Positions 42,700 to 54,326 of a stretch of DNA of 64,000 bases are shown here, in pieces. The notes below the pieces were generated by a model. The model was not told where the DNA came from and ran no database searches. It was given only the letters and a program-made list of their open reading frames with translations. Positions within the stretch are counted from its first letter, which is position 1. The number at the start of each line of letters is the position of its first letter. Made by a program: the position numbers and the translations under genes. The stretch is from Actinomycetota bacterium. Its GTDB lineage: Bacteria > Actinomycetota > Actinomycetes > Streptosporangiales > Streptosporangiaceae. The DNA lies in assembly GCA_027313705.1 (NCBI GenBank), contig DAHVDE010000040.1:1-64000 (forward strand), read 5' to 3'.

Positions 42700-43752
42700 G
42701 TGCTTCTGAGCCTTGCCGCTGCGCTTGCCGCGGCGTTCTGTTACGGCATCGGGGCAGTGATGCAGGCCATCTCGGTGCGGGCCGCGTCGCGGCGCCCGGT
42801 ACTCGAGGCTGCCGGGGTAGCAGGAAGGGTCGACCCGAGCCTCGTGATCAGGATGTTCAGGCAATGGCCGTTCGTGGTGAGTCTCCTGATTGACTTCGTC
42901 GGGTTCATCTGCCAGCTCATCGCCCTGCGGCGGCTGCCGATCTTCGAGGTTCAGGTCATCATCGCGGCAAACCTGGCGGTGACGGCGGTCTTCGCGTCCT
43001 GGCTGATGCACACGGTGCTCAGGGTCCGCGAGTGGGCGGCCGTGATCTCGGTGGTGGTCGGGGTCGGGCTGCTTGGCTTGTCGGCAGGCGCCGAGGGGGC
43101 AAGGACCGTCGGGATCGACTTTCACCTGGCGCTGATCGCGGCACTGGCCGCGATCGCGGTGGCCGGCGTCGCGGCGGCGCGGCTGCCGAGCGCGTTCAGG
43201 ACGCCGGCGCTCGGGGCCATCGCCGGGCTCGGGTACGGCGTGCTCGCGATCTGTGCCCGGATTCTGCCAGGTTTCACCCCTGCGGTCCTGGTCAAGTCGC
43301 CGGCCGCCTATACGCTCGCCGCCGCTGGGATCATCTCGTTCATGCTGTACGCCTCGGCTCTGGAAAGCGGCAGCGTCACGGTAGCCACGGCGGCCGTGAT
43401 CCTGCTCGAGACCGTGCCTCCCGCAGTCGTCGGCGTAGTTTTCCTCGGTGACAAGACCAGGCCTGGCCTCCTCGGCCCGGCCGTGGCCGGCTTCATTCTG
43501 GCGCTGGCGAGCGCCGTCGCGCTGGCCAGGTTCGGCGAGGCAGGGGTAACCAAGGATTCAGATGCCAGGGAAGTACCTCAGCCTGCGGGACCGGGCGAAC
43601 CCGGTCGAGCCTCCGCCGGACTGACCAGGCCGATCGGCGAGATCACCGGCGGTTCCGCGCCCGGTCAGCCGGTACCTGAGCCGCCCGAGGGGCAGGCGCC
43701 CGACTGGCAATCAGGCTCCGGCGAGCAGCTACCTTCCGGCCGCAAGAACTAG
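42700..43752 (+). CDS. DMT-superfamily (EamA-like) membrane transporter
   Basis: 350 residues with about nine or ten membrane helices in two repeats, first at residues 1-22 (LLSLAAALAAAFCYGIGAVMQA), followed by a Pro/Gly-rich cytoplasmic tail of about 65 residues. Layout fits the drug/metabolite transporter superfamily as seen in actinobacterial proteins near uvrB. Substrate unknown. GTG start without a clear ribosome binding site; a TAAGGT box ends seven bases before it, so it may be leaderless. Confidence 0.75.
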   Translation: MLLSLAAALAAAFCYGIGAVMQAISVRAASRRPVLEAAGVAGRVDPSLVIRMFRQWPFVVSLLIDFVGFICQLIALRRLPIFEVQVIIAANLAVTAVFASWLMHTVLRVREWAAVISVVVGVGLLGLSAGAEGARTVGIDFHLALIAALAAIAVAGVAAARLPSAFRTPALGAIAGLGYGVLAICARILPGFTPAVLVKSPAAYTLAAAGIISFMLYASALESGSVTVATAAVILLETVPPAVVGVVFLGDKTRPGLLGPAVAGFILALASAVALARFGEAGVTKDSDAREVPQPAGPGEPGRASAGLTRPIGEITGGSAPGQPVPEPPEGQAPDWQSGSGEQLPSGRKN

Positions 43753-46229
<2,477 letters not shown>

Positions 46230-46244
<15 letters not shown>

Positions 46245-46276
46245 GCAGCAAAGTCTTAAGGCAGCAGAGCATCAGG
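46230..46276 (+). repeat. three imperfect 16-bp repeats before ald
   Basis: GCAGCAGAGTTTTAA (46230-46244), GCAGCAAAGTCTTAAG (46245-46260) and GCAGCAGAGCATCAGG (46261-46276). The array spans the end of the NUDIX gene and the short gap before ald. Confidence 0.65.
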
Positions 46277-46291
46277 AAGGAAACAGGGGCA

Positions 46292-47407
46292 ATGAAGGTC
46301 GGCATTCCGAAGGAAATCAAGAACCACGAATACCGTGTCGCCATCACGCCAGCGGGCGTGCACGAACTCGCCAGGGCAGGTCACGAGGTATTCATCGAGC
46401 AGGAGGCGGGCCAGGGATCAGCGATTCCCGACGCCGATTTCGTGAAGGCCGGCGCCGCGATCCTGCCGACGGCCGACGACGTCTGGCAGGCGGGCGATCT
46501 CATTCTCAAGGTGAAGGAGCCGGTCGCGGAGGAATACCACCGGATGCGCAAGGACCAGGTGCTGTTCACGTACCTGCACCTGGCGGCATCCAGGGATTGC
46601 ACGGACGCGCTGATCAACTCGGGCACGACGGCCATCGCCTACGAGACCGTGCAGCTACCTGACGGGTCACTACCGCTGCTCGCGCCCATGTCGGAGGTGG
46701 CGGGCCGGATGGCGCCCCAGGTCGGCGCCCACCACCTGCAGCGTGACGGCGGCGGCCGCGGCGTCCTGATGGGCGGGGTGTCCGGCGTCTACGCCGCCAA
46801 GGTGGTCGTACTCGGGGCCGGCGTCTCAGGAATGAACGCCGCCGCCATGTCCCTTGGCATGCAGGCAGAAGTGCTGCTGCTTGACAAGAACATCAGCAGG
46901 CTGCGGTCGGCCGACGCGATCTACCAGGGCCATTGCCAGACCGTTGCCTCCAACACCTACGAGGTCGAGCGCGCGATCATCGATGCCGACCTGGTGATCG
47001 GCGCGGTGCTTGTGCCTGGCGCGAAGGCGCCGATGCTGGTCACTAACGAGCTTGTGTCAAGGATGAAGCCGGGCTCGGTTCTCGTGGACATCTCGATCGA
47101 CCAGGGCGGCTGTTTCGAGGACTCCAAGCCGACGACGCACGCCGATCCGACCTACCTGGTGCACAACTCGGTCTTCTACTGCGTCGCCAACATGCCTGGC
47201 GCGGTGCCGCATACCTCCACCTTCGCGCTGACCAACGTGACGCTGCCGTATGTCATGGAGATCGCCAAGTACGGCTGGCGCGAGGCGCTGAAGCGTGACG
47301 CGTCGCTGATGCTCGGCCTGAACACCTACGATGGCGCCGTTACCTGCGGCCCGGTCGGTGAAGCGCACGGGCTGGCTGTGACACCCGTGCCGGAGATTCT
47401 CGGCTAG
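46292..47407 (+). CDS. ald: alanine dehydrogenase
   Basis: 371 residues. N-terminus [32 protein letters not shown] and TYLHLAAS (catalytic lysine and histidine regions), and the NAD-binding loop [19 protein letters not shown]. Interconverts alanine and pyruvate plus ammonia using NAD. The ATG at 46292 is chosen from the family N-terminus with an AGGAAGG site; the frame is open further upstream in antisense or overlap to the NUDIX gene. Confidence 0.97.
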   Translation: MKVGIPKEIKNHEYRVAITPAGVHELARAGHEVFIEQEAGQGSAIPDADFVKAGAAILPTADDVWQAGDLILKVKEPVAEEYHRMRKDQVLFTYLHLAASRDCTDALINSGTTAIAYETVQLPDGSLPLLAPMSEVAGRMAPQVGAHHLQRDGGGRGVLMGGVSGVYAAKVVVLGAGVSGMNAAAMSLGMQAEVLLLDKNISRLRSADAIYQGHCQTVASNTYEVERAIIDADLVIGAVLVPGAKAPMLVTNELVSRMKPGSVLVDISIDQGGCFEDSKPTTHADPTYLVHNSVFYCVANMPGAVPHTSTFALTNVTLPYVMEIAKYGWREALKRDASLMLGLNTYDGAVTCGPVGEAHGLAVTPVPEILG

Positions 47408-47427
47408 CCGGCCATGGAGGCGCTCCG

Positions 47428-48354
47428 CTGACTACTGTCGCGGCGACAGTCCGCCGCTACCTCGATCACCTGGCGGTCGAGCGCGGGCTGTCCGCCCATA
47501 CTCTCGCGGCTTACCGCCGTGACCTGGCCAGGTACGCCTGCACGCTTGAGTCGGCCGGCCGTACGGAGATCGGCTACGTCGCGACGACCGACGTAGCCGA
47601 CTACCTGGCGGGTCTGCGCGAGGGCGACGACGAGCATGCACCGCTGGCGGCTAGCTCGGCGGGGCGTGCCGTCGTCGCCGTGCGCGGGCTGCATGCTTTC
47701 GCGCTGGCGGAAGGCCTGGCCGACGCGGATCCTGCCAAGGCGGTGCGGCCGCCAGCCCCGCCTCGCCGGCTTCCGCACGCTATCTCGGTTCCCGAAGTAG
47801 CCAGGCTGCTGCAGATCGCCGGCGACACTCCGGCCAGCCGCAGGGACCGGGCGCTGCTCGAACTGCTCTACGGCACGGGTGCGAGGATCTCCGAGGCACT
47901 GGCCCTCGATCTCGACGACCTTGACCTGTCCGGCCAGCATGGCGAAGTGGCCACGGTCCGGCTCGCCGGAAAGGGCGGCAAGCAGCGGGTGGTGCCGGTC
48001 GGCAGCTACGCCTGCCGGGCCGTCGAGGCATACCTGGTCCAGGCGAGGCCGGCGCTCGCCAATGGGGAGCGCGGTGCCGCAGTATTCCTTAACGCCCGCG
48101 ACGGGCGCCTGACCAGGCAGGGTGCCTGGGGTGCGCTGCGGGCCGCAGCTGCCAGGGCCGGGCTGTCCGACATCTCACCGCACATGCTCAGGCACTCGTT
48201 CGCCACTCACTTGCTTGACGGCGGCGCCGACGTGCGGGTCGTGCAGGAACTGCTAGGCCACGCCTCGGTCGCCACGACCCAGGTGTACACCCAGGTGACC
48301 GTCGACAAACTCCGCGAGGTGTATGCGGCCGCGCATCCGAGGGCACTGGGGTAA
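47428..48354 (+). CDS. xerD: tyrosine recombinase XerD, apparent CTG start
   Basis: 308 residues. N-terminal core-binding domain ([26 protein letters not shown]) and catalytic domain with Arg in [10 protein letters not shown], Lys in [18 protein letters not shown], and [14 protein letters not shown] with the nucleophile Tyr. Resolves chromosome dimers at dif with XerC. The frame is open from the TGA at 47359 onward, but the first ATG/GTG/TTG is at 47680, which would remove the whole N-terminal domain. CTG at 47428 lies seven bases after GGAGG, begins the conserved protein and overlaps a five-codon mini-frame (ATG at 47414) in the form CTGA. Confidence 0.88.
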   Translation: MTTVAATVRRYLDHLAVERGLSAHTLAAYRRDLARYACTLESAGRTEIGYVATTDVADYLAGLREGDDEHAPLAASSAGRAVVAVRGLHAFALAEGLADADPAKAVRPPAPPRRLPHAISVPEVARLLQIAGDTPASRRDRALLELLYGTGARISEALALDLDDLDLSGQHGEVATVRLAGKGGKQRVVPVGSYACRAVEAYLVQARPALANGERGAAVFLNARDGRLTRQGAWGALRAAAARAGLSDISPHMLRHSFATHLLDGGADVRVVQELLGHASVATTQVYTQVTVDKLREVYAAAHPRALG

Positions 48355-48453
48355 GGGAGTCGGGTCATAAAGATCAAATTCGGTTATCTGCCAATTTTCC
48401 CGCGCAGTCGGGGACTCAACCAGGCGGGCGCCGCAATAGCCCGCATACGGTGA

Positions 48454-48481
48454 GTCGGCTTGCCGCAGGCCGACGCAAGCC
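48454..48481 (+). promoter_or_regulatory. mutually exclusive hairpins in the parA leader
   Basis: GTCGGC (48454-48459) can pair with GCCGAC (48469-48474), while GGCTTG (48457-48462) can pair with CAAGCC (48476-48481). The two helices cannot coexist. The element lies about 60 bases before the parA start. It contains GACGCAAGCC, which recalls part of the c-di-GMP-I riboswitch core, but the rest of that motif is not seen. Confidence 0.3.
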
Positions 48482-48537
48482 ATAAAGTCCGGGAGGCAGC
48501 AGCTAGCAGCGTGCAAGGCTGCGGGGAGGTGCAGGCC

Positions 48538-49455
48538 GTGTCAGTACCGACGACACCGGTATTCGCGACTTCGGAGGTTTATACCGGCACGATAGGTCCC
48601 ACCGGCCGGCCGCTTCCAGTGTTTCCTGAGCCGGAGCCGCTACAGCGGCACGGGCCCGCACGGGTGGTCGCTGTCTGCAATCAGAAGGGCGGCGTCGGGA
48701 AGACCACCACGACGATCAGCCTCGGAGCCGCGCTCGCCGAGGTCGGCAGGCGGGTGCTGCTAGTCGACTTCGACCCGCAGGGCGCGCTGAGCGTCGGACT
48801 CGGGTTCCAGCCGCATGAGCTGGAGGCGACGGTCTACAACGTGCTGATGGAGGCCAGCGTCACGGCGCAGGACGTGCTGTTCCCCACGAAGGTGGAGAAC
48901 ATGGATTTGCTGCCGAGCAACATCGACCTGTCAGGGGCTGAAGTCCAGCTAGTGCACGAGGTCGGGCGCGAGTTCGTACTCGGGCGAGTGCTCGCTCCGC
49001 TGCTTCCCGACTACGACATCGTCCTCATCGACTGCCAGCCGTCACTCGGCCTGCTCACGGTTAACGCGCTTGCCTGCGCGGACGGGGTGCTCGTGCCGCT
49101 CGAATGCGAGTACTTCGCCATGCGGGGCGTGGCGCTGCTGATGGAGACGATCGACAAGGTCTCCGCGAGGCTCAGCCCGAAGCTGACCATGGACGGGCTG
49201 CTTGCGACCATGTACGACTCGCGTACGCTGCATACGCGGGAAGTTCTCGCGGGGGTCGTGGCGGGTTTCGGTGACAAGGTATTTCATACGGTTATCAACC
49301 GGACGGTGAGGTTCCCCGACGCATCTGTCGCCGGAGAGCCGATCACAGTCTTCGACCCTGGCTCGAGTGGCGCGGCTTCCTACCGGGAGCTTGCCAGGGA
49401 GGTGCTTGACCGGTGGCGCAGGACCGACCTCGCAGGTCAGGTCAGCGCCGGGTAA
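48538..49455 (+). CDS. ParA/Soj-family ATPase
   Basis: 305 residues. Deviant Walker A CNQKGGVGKTTTTISLG, then LLVDFDPQGALSVGLG, IDCQPSLGLLTVNAL and ECEYFAMRGVALL. About 40 residues precede the ATPase domain. This ParA-like protein sits before scpA-scpB in actinobacteria, apart from the true parAB near oriC, and is thought to help chromosome organisation. GTG at 48538 has GGGGAGG eight bases upstream; longer starts at 48511 and 48460 are less well supported. No parS-like site was seen nearby. Confidence 0.9.
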   Translation: MSVPTTPVFATSEVYTGTIGPTGRPLPVFPEPEPLQRHGPARVVAVCNQKGGVGKTTTTISLGAALAEVGRRVLLVDFDPQGALSVGLGFQPHELEATVYNVLMEASVTAQDVLFPTKVENMDLLPSNIDLSGAEVQLVHEVGREFVLGRVLAPLLPDYDIVLIDCQPSLGLLTVNALACADGVLVPLECEYFAMRGVALLMETIDKVSARLSPKLTMDGLLATMYDSRTLHTREVLAGVVAGFGDKVFHTVINRTVRFPDASVAGEPITVFDPGSSGAASYRELAREVLDRWRRTDLAGQVSAG

Positions 49456-49509
49456 AAGTTCCTGGCATCGAGGAACTGCTCCGCCCGGCTCCCGCCAGCC
49501 CGGTCGCAG

Positions 49510-49752
49510 GTGGCGATCTCGAGAGGAATCCGCGCCAGGCCAGCGGCCGGGAGGGTCACACTCATAATTACCGTATATTTGTCGAGTGCCGAATTGTTCG
49601 AGATTGAGCAGGCCAAGCTTATTTTGCGACGGTATGGCATATCGGCCGACCGGGGTCGCATTGCCAGGGAGGCGCTCGCGGTGCTGCTCGCTGACCTGGA
49701 AGCCGACGGTGAAGAGAGCCTGATGGTACGCCGGCTACGTGAGGAACATTGA
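49510..49752 (+). CDS. small possible ribbon-helix-helix protein
   Basis: Up to 80 residues. A beta strand (TLIITVYLS) followed by two helices (ELFEIEQAKLILRRYG, then DRGRIAREALAVLLADLEA) suggests a ribbon-helix-helix DNA-binding fold. It ends with TTGA overlap into scpA, so it is translated as part of the parA-scpA unit. The start is uncertain: GTG 49510 has no ribosome binding site, while GGGAGGG at 49549 points to a start near 49564-49579, where only ATA, ATT and a distant TTG are available. The codon composition is less GC-rich than its neighbours. May bind DNA together with the ParA-like ATPase; this is inference from position. Confidence 0.6.
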   Translation: MAISRGIRARPAAGRVTLIITVYLSSAELFEIEQAKLILRRYGISADRGRIAREALAVLLADLEADGEESLMVRRLREEH

Positions 49753-50621
49753 CAGCGATGCTGACGGACGGCCCCGGCGACGCTCAGGCGGCCAAGCCGC
49801 GCAAGAGCCATCAGGCCGGGGCGTCCGAGCCGCCAGCGGGCGGCAGGAAAGCCCCTGGCGGTTTCGAGGTGCACCTCGACGTCTTCGAAGGCCCCTTTGA
49901 CCTGCTGCTCGGGCTGATCGGCAAGCACAAGCTGGATATCACCGAGATCGCGCTTTCTGCCGTGACCGATGAGTTCATCAGCTACATCAGCGCGCTCGCC
50001 GATCAGTGGGACCTGGACCAGGCCAGTTACTTCCTGGTCGTGGCCGCGACGTTGCTCGACCTGAAGGCAGCCAGGCTGCTGCCGTCGGGCGAGGTCGACG
50101 ACGAGGAAGACCTGGCGATGCTCGAGGCCAGGGACCTGTTGTTCGCCCGCCTGCTCCAGTACCGCGCCTATAAGGAAGTCGCCGCGGTATTTTCCGGTCA
50201 GTTCGCGGCGCAAAGCCGCAGGTTCCCTCGCCGGGTGCCGATGGAGCCCAGATTCGCCGAACTGCTTCCCGAGGTGCTGCTCGGGCTAGGACCTGAGCAG
50301 CTCGCCGCGATCGCGGCCAGGGCGCTCGCGCCGAAGCGGCCGCCGGTGGTGTCCACCGCGCACCTGCACTCGCCCCGCACGACGGTGCGGGAACAGGCGG
50401 GCATCCTGGCGGCCAGGCTGCGCGAACTTGGCCGGGCTTCATTCCGCGCGCTCTCCGCTGACTGCGAGGATACCTACGAGGTCGTGGCGAGGTTCCTGGC
50501 GGTGCTTGAGCTCTACAGGGAAAGGCGCGTGGCTTTCGAGCAGCTCGCGCCGCTTGGTGATTTGTACATCAGCTGGGTCGCCAGCGATGATGCCACGATG
50601 ACCGACTTCGACGAGACATGA
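49749..50621 (+). CDS. scpA: segregation and condensation protein A
   Basis: 290 residues. The ScpA core begins at FEVHLDVFEGPFDLLLGLIGKHKLDITEIAL, with YFLVVAATLLDLKAARLLP and the C-terminal winged helix (VVARFLAVLELYRERRVAFEQ). A 35-residue disordered start precedes it. The kleisin subunit of the SMC-ScpAB complex that organises the chromosome. TTG at 49749 overlaps the upstream gene; ATG at 49758 is an alternative. Followed ten bases later by scpB. Confidence 0.95.
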   Translation: MTAMLTDGPGDAQAAKPRKSHQAGASEPPAGGRKAPGGFEVHLDVFEGPFDLLLGLIGKHKLDITEIALSAVTDEFISYISALADQWDLDQASYFLVVAATLLDLKAARLLPSGEVDDEEDLAMLEARDLLFARLLQYRAYKEVAAVFSGQFAAQSRRFPRRVPMEPRFAELLPEVLLGLGPEQLAAIAARALAPKRPPVVSTAHLHSPRTTVREQAGILAARLRELGRASFRALSADCEDTYEVVARFLAVLELYRERRVAFEQLAPLGDLYISWVASDDATMTDFDET

Positions 50622-50631
50622 ACGAGTAAGC

Positions 50632-51231
50632 ATGAACGAGCAACCCGAGTCCGCGCCTGCAGTGCTCTTCCCGCCCGCCGACCTGCCGGCCAGCCTTGAG
50701 GCGATCTTGCTTGTCGCCGACGAGCCCGTAGCGCCGACGGTGCTCGCGCAGGTGCTCGAGCTGCCCAGGGAAACGGTCATGACCGCGCTGACGGAGCTCG
50801 CGGCCCAGTACACCGAGCAGGGTCGCGGCTTCGACCTGCGCGAGATCGCGGGCGGCTGGCGCTACTACACCAGAAGCGAGTACGCGCCGCTGGTGGAGAA
50901 GTTCGTGCGCGATGGCCAGGAGGTGCGGCTGACCCAGGCCGCGCTCGAGACGCTGGCGGTGGTCGCTTACCGGCAACCGGTCGGCCGTGCCCAGGTCTCC
51001 GCGGTCAGGGGCGTGAACTGCGACGGTGTCATGCGTACCCTGACCCTCCGCGGCCTGGTAGAAGAGGCAGGCACCGACGTGGAGACCGGCGCGATCCTGT
51101 TCCGCACCACCGCGTATTTCCTCGAGCGTCTCGGGCTGGCTGGCCTCGACCAGTTGCCCGATCTAGCGCCGTTCCTGCCTGACCAGCTAGAGGACGAACC
51201 AGAGGCAGGGCAGGGCCGTGCGCGATCGTAG
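50632..51231 (+). CDS. scpB: segregation and condensation protein B
   Basis: 199 residues with two winged-helix domains: LEAILLVADEPVAPTVLAQVL and LTQAALETLAVVAYRQPVGRAQVSAVRGVNCDGVMRTLTLRGLVEE. Partner of ScpA in the SMC complex. ATG start; its 3' end overlaps rluB by 14 bases. Confidence 0.95.
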   Translation: MNEQPESAPAVLFPPADLPASLEAILLVADEPVAPTVLAQVLELPRETVMTALTELAAQYTEQGRGFDLREIAGGWRYYTRSEYAPLVEKFVRDGQEVRLTQAALETLAVVAYRQPVGRAQVSAVRGVNCDGVMRTLTLRGLVEEAGTDVETGAILFRTTAYFLERLGLAGLDQLPDLAPFLPDQLEDEPEAGQGRARS

Positions 51232-52060
51232 GGAAAGGTGGCAGGGCAGCGCGGGCTACTCGCCCGCTGGCCGCGACGAGGACGAAGACGACTGGGGCGG
51301 CGAGCCTGGCGAACGCGACTCCCTGACTGACGTGCCTGGCGGAATCAGGCTGCAGAAGGTGCTCGCGGCCGTGGGGGTGGGCAGCAGGCGCAGTTGCGAA
51401 GACCTCATCGGTGCCGGCCGGGTCGAGGTGGACGGTGAGGTCGTGCGCAGGTTCGGGGCCAGGGTCGACCCGCAGACTCAGATCATCAGGGTGGACGGCA
51501 AGCGCATCCCGTCCAGGGCCGATCTGGTCTACCTGGCGCTCAACAAGCCCCCTGGTGTCTTGTCCACGATGTCCGATGATCGCGGCAGGCGGACGATAGC
51601 CGACCTGGTCGGCGACAGGACCGAGCGGCTGTTCCACGTGGGCAGGCTCGATTACGACACCGAGGGCCTGATCTTGCTGATGAACGATGGCGAACTGGCC
51701 CATCGGCTCGCGCACCCCAGGTACGGGGTGCTCAAGACCTATCTCGCCGAGGTGCCTGGCCCGCTGCCCAGGGATCTTGGCAGGCGACTGACAGCCGGGG
51801 TCGAGCTCGATGACGGTACTGTGGTAGCTGACCGGTTTCGCGTGGTAGACCAGGCTGGTTCGCGGGCACTTGTGGAGGTCACCTTGCACGAGGGCCGCAA
51901 GCACGTGGTGCGGCGGATGCTCGCGACGGCGGGGCATCCGGTCAGCCGCCTGGTCAGGACTCGCGTCGGGCCGGTCAGCCTGGGTTCGCTCCGCCCGGCG
52001 GCAACGCGGCGGCTGACGACGGCCGAAGTCGGGGAGCTTTACGCGGCCGTCGGCATGTAA
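51218..52060 (+). CDS. rluB: ribosomal large subunit pseudouridine synthase B type
   Basis: 280 residues. N-terminal acidic extension, S4 RNA-binding domain (IRLQKVLAAVGVGSRRSCEDLIGAGRVEVDG) and RsuA/RluB catalytic domain with the Asp in HVGRLDYDTEGLILLMNDGELAHRLAHP. Modifies a uridine in 23S rRNA. GTG start inside the end of scpB, typical of this operon. Confidence 0.93.
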   Translation: MRDRRERWQGSAGYSPAGRDEDEDDWGGEPGERDSLTDVPGGIRLQKVLAAVGVGSRRSCEDLIGAGRVEVDGEVVRRFGARVDPQTQIIRVDGKRIPSRADLVYLALNKPPGVLSTMSDDRGRRTIADLVGDRTERLFHVGRLDYDTEGLILLMNDGELAHRLAHPRYGVLKTYLAEVPGPLPRDLGRRLTAGVELDDGTVVADRFRVVDQAGSRALVEVTLHEGRKHVVRRMLATAGHPVSRLVRTRVGPVSLGSLRPAATRRLTTAEVGELYAAVGM

Positions 52061-52099
52061 TCACCCGCGCCGCGAGCAAGGCCCGATGAAGGAGAGGTC

Positions 52100-52462
52100 G
52101 TGAAGGTCAGGGCAATCAGGGGTGCTGTGCAGGTCGAGGGCGAGGATCGCCAGCTGATACTCGACGGCACCGCCGAGCTGGTAACCGCGGTCATGACCAG
52201 GAACAACCTGTCGACCGACGACGTCATCAGCGTCATCTTCTCGGCCACCCCCGATCTCAGCGCGGAATTCCCTGCCCTGGCCGCGCGCAAGCTGGGCTTC
52301 GAGGAAGTGCCGCTGCTTTGCTGCGGCGAGATCCCGGTACCTGGTGCCATGCCTCGTGTCGTCAGGCTGATGATGCACGTTGAGACCGACCTGCCCAGGT
52401 CAAAAATCCAGCATGTTTACCTGCACGGCGCGGCGGCGCTGCGCTTGGACATCGCCCAGTGA
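52100..52462 (+). CDS. aroH: chorismate mutase, AroH class
   Basis: 120 residues, the AroH (monofunctional) type: VRAIRGAVQVEGE, NNLSTDDVISVIFSATPDLSAEFPALAAR and PRVVRLMMHVETD with the active-site arginines. Converts chorismate to prephenate, feeding TyrA encoded next. GTG start after GGAGAGG; overlaps tyrA by four bases. Confidence 0.95.
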   Translation: MKVRAIRGAVQVEGEDRQLILDGTAELVTAVMTRNNLSTDDVISVIFSATPDLSAEFPALAARKLGFEEVPLLCCGEIPVPGAMPRVVRLMMHVETDLPRSKIQHVYLHGAAALRLDIAQ

Positions 52463-53592
52463 CTGAGGGGACGGCGACCAGGCTGCTTGATGCGGTGCCT
52501 CCAATGACCGTGATCGTCGTCGGCACCGGCTTGATCGGCACGTCGGTGGCGCTGGCGCTGAAGGCTTGCGGCACCGAGGTCTGGCTGAGCGATGCCGATC
52601 AGGGCAAGGCCAGGCTCGCCGCGGAACTCGGTGCCGGGCGGCTGCTGCCGCCGGCCGGGCCACCGTCAGGTCCCGCCGATATCGCGGTGTTCGCCGTGCC
52701 GCCCGCGATGGTGGCCGTTGCGCTGGCCGCAGCCCAGCGCAACGGCCTGGCGAGGTGTTTCACCGATGTTGCGAGCGTGAAGCAACTGCCACTCAGCCAA
52801 GCGGCGGAGCTTGGCTGCGACCTGGCGACTTACGTGCCCGCGCACCCGATGTCCGGGCGTGAGCGTTCAGGTCCCGCGGCCGCCAGGGCTGACCTGTTCG
52901 TCGGCCGCCCCTGGGTCCTCTGCCCGTCAGGGCAGACCTCGGCGGAATGCGTCGCCCTGGTGCGCGGCATGGTTGGCGCCTGCGGTGCCCAGGCCATCGA
53001 GATGACTGCAGGCGAGCACGATCAGTGCGTTGCCCTGGTATCGCACGTGCCGCACCTGGTGGCCGCCGCGATGGCGGCGCAATGCGCGGGCGCGCCCGGC
53101 CGGGCGCTTGCCCTGGCCGGCCAGGGACTGCTCGACGTCACCAGGATCGCGGCAGGCGACGTCGGCCTCTGGACCGAGATTCTGGCCGCGAACGCCGTGC
53201 CTGTGCACGAGATTCTCCTGTCCGTCCAGGCTCAGCTCGGCGCGGCGGCGGATGTGCTTGCTGAAATCTCGGCTGGTCAGGAAGAGCCGGCGAAACGGCT
53301 GACGGCGATGCTCGAGACCGGCAGGGAAGGCGTGGCGGCCCTGCCTGGCAAGCGCGGCGGCCCTGCTCGGCACTATGCAGTTGTCCAGGTTGTCATCGGC
53401 GACCGGCCAGGCGAGCTGGCCAGGCTTTTCACGGCTGCGGGAGCCGCCGGTGTCAATATCGAAGACGTCAGGATCGAGCACTCGCCCGGCCTTCCGGCCG
53501 GCATTGCCGAGTTGTCGGTGCGGCCAGAGGCGGTGCCCGTACTGTCGGCCGCACTGGCCGCAGGTGGCTGGCCGGTAGCATCTCCAGCGTGA
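52459..53592 (+). CDS. tyrA: prephenate dehydrogenase with ACT domain
   Basis: 377 residues. NAD motif VIVVGTGLIGTSVALAL, the active-site segment HPMSGRERSGPAAARADLF and VALVSHVPHLVAAAMAA, then a C-terminal ACT regulatory domain (VVQVVIGDRPGELARLFTAAGAAGVNIEDVRIEH). Makes 4-hydroxyphenylpyruvate for tyrosine and is probably inhibited by an amino acid bound to ACT. GTG start overlaps aroH; stop overlaps cmk. Confidence 0.95.
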   Translation: MTEGTATRLLDAVPPMTVIVVGTGLIGTSVALALKACGTEVWLSDADQGKARLAAELGAGRLLPPAGPPSGPADIAVFAVPPAMVAVALAAAQRNGLARCFTDVASVKQLPLSQAAELGCDLATYVPAHPMSGRERSGPAAARADLFVGRPWVLCPSGQTSAECVALVRGMVGACGAQAIEMTAGEHDQCVALVSHVPHLVAAAMAAQCAGAPGRALALAGQGLLDVTRIAAGDVGLWTEILAANAVPVHEILLSVQAQLGAAADVLAEISAGQEEPAKRLTAMLETGREGVAALPGKRGGPARHYAVVQVVIGDRPGELARLFTAAGAAGVNIEDVRIEHSPGLPAGIAELSVRPEAVPVLSAALAAGGWPVASPA

Positions 53593-54326
53593 CAAATATC
53601 GCCCAAGCCGCCAGCCAGGGCTCTCAGGGAATCAGCGAGGCCGGCCGCTGGCCAGCAGGCGGGCTCGTGGTAGCCGTCGACGGCCCGTCAGGATCGGGCA
53701 AGTCATCCGCCGCGCGCGGCGCCGCGACCGAGCTAGGCCTGCGCTACCTCGATACCGGCGCGATGTACCGTGCGGTGACCTGGTGGATGCTTGAGCACGA
53801 CGTCGACCTGTCCGATACGGATGCCGTGGCAAGCGCTGGCCTGCTGCTGCCGGTCGAACTGAGCACCGACCCGGCCGCCGCGGTCACGGTTGTCGACGGC
53901 ACGGACGTGACCGCGGCAATCAGGGACCGCAGGGTTTCCAACGCGGTCAGCGCGGTCGCGGCGATTCCCCGTATCCGCGGCCACCTCATCAGCTTGCAGC
54001 AAGACATCATCGCCCGTGCGGCGGCGACGGCCGGCGGCATCGTCGCGGAAGGCAGGGACATCGGCACGGTCGTCGCACCGGGCGCCGCAGTCAAGGTGTT
54101 CCTCACCGCGAGCGAGCAGGCGCGAGCCGAGCGCCGGTCCGCAGAGCTAGCCGCCGACCCAGGGCCCGATCTCACCAGGCGGGAGCAGTCAAGGCGCGAC
54201 CGGCTCGACGCGCCCCAGACGCAACGGGCGGCGGACGCGGTGGAAATCGACGCCACCGATCTCACCCTGGCCCAGGTCATCGACCTGATCGTCGGCCTGG
54301 CTCAAGCGAAGCGAGTGCGACCATGA
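53589..54326 (+). CDS. cmk: cytidylate kinase
   Basis: 245 residues. P-loop [58 protein letters not shown] and [24 protein letters not shown]. Phosphorylates CMP and dCMP. GTG start overlaps tyrA by four bases; stop overlaps der by four. Confidence 0.96.
   Translation: MTNIAQAASQGSQGISEAGRWPAGGLVVAVDGPSGSGKSSAARGAATELGLRYLDTGAMYRAVTWWMLEHDVDLSDTDAVASAGLLLPVELSTDPAAAVTVVDGTDVTAAIRDRRVSNAVSAVAAIPRIRGHLISLQQDIIARAAATAGGIVAEGRDIGTVVAPGAAVKVFLTASEQARAERRSAELAADPGPDLTRREQSRRDRLDAPQTQRAADAVEIDATDLTLAQVIDLIVGLAQAKRVRP

Noticed and set aside
48355-49455. parS site near the ParA-like gene
   Set aside because: No sequence resembling TGTTTCACGTGAAACA was found in the region; this ParA is not next to a parB gene.
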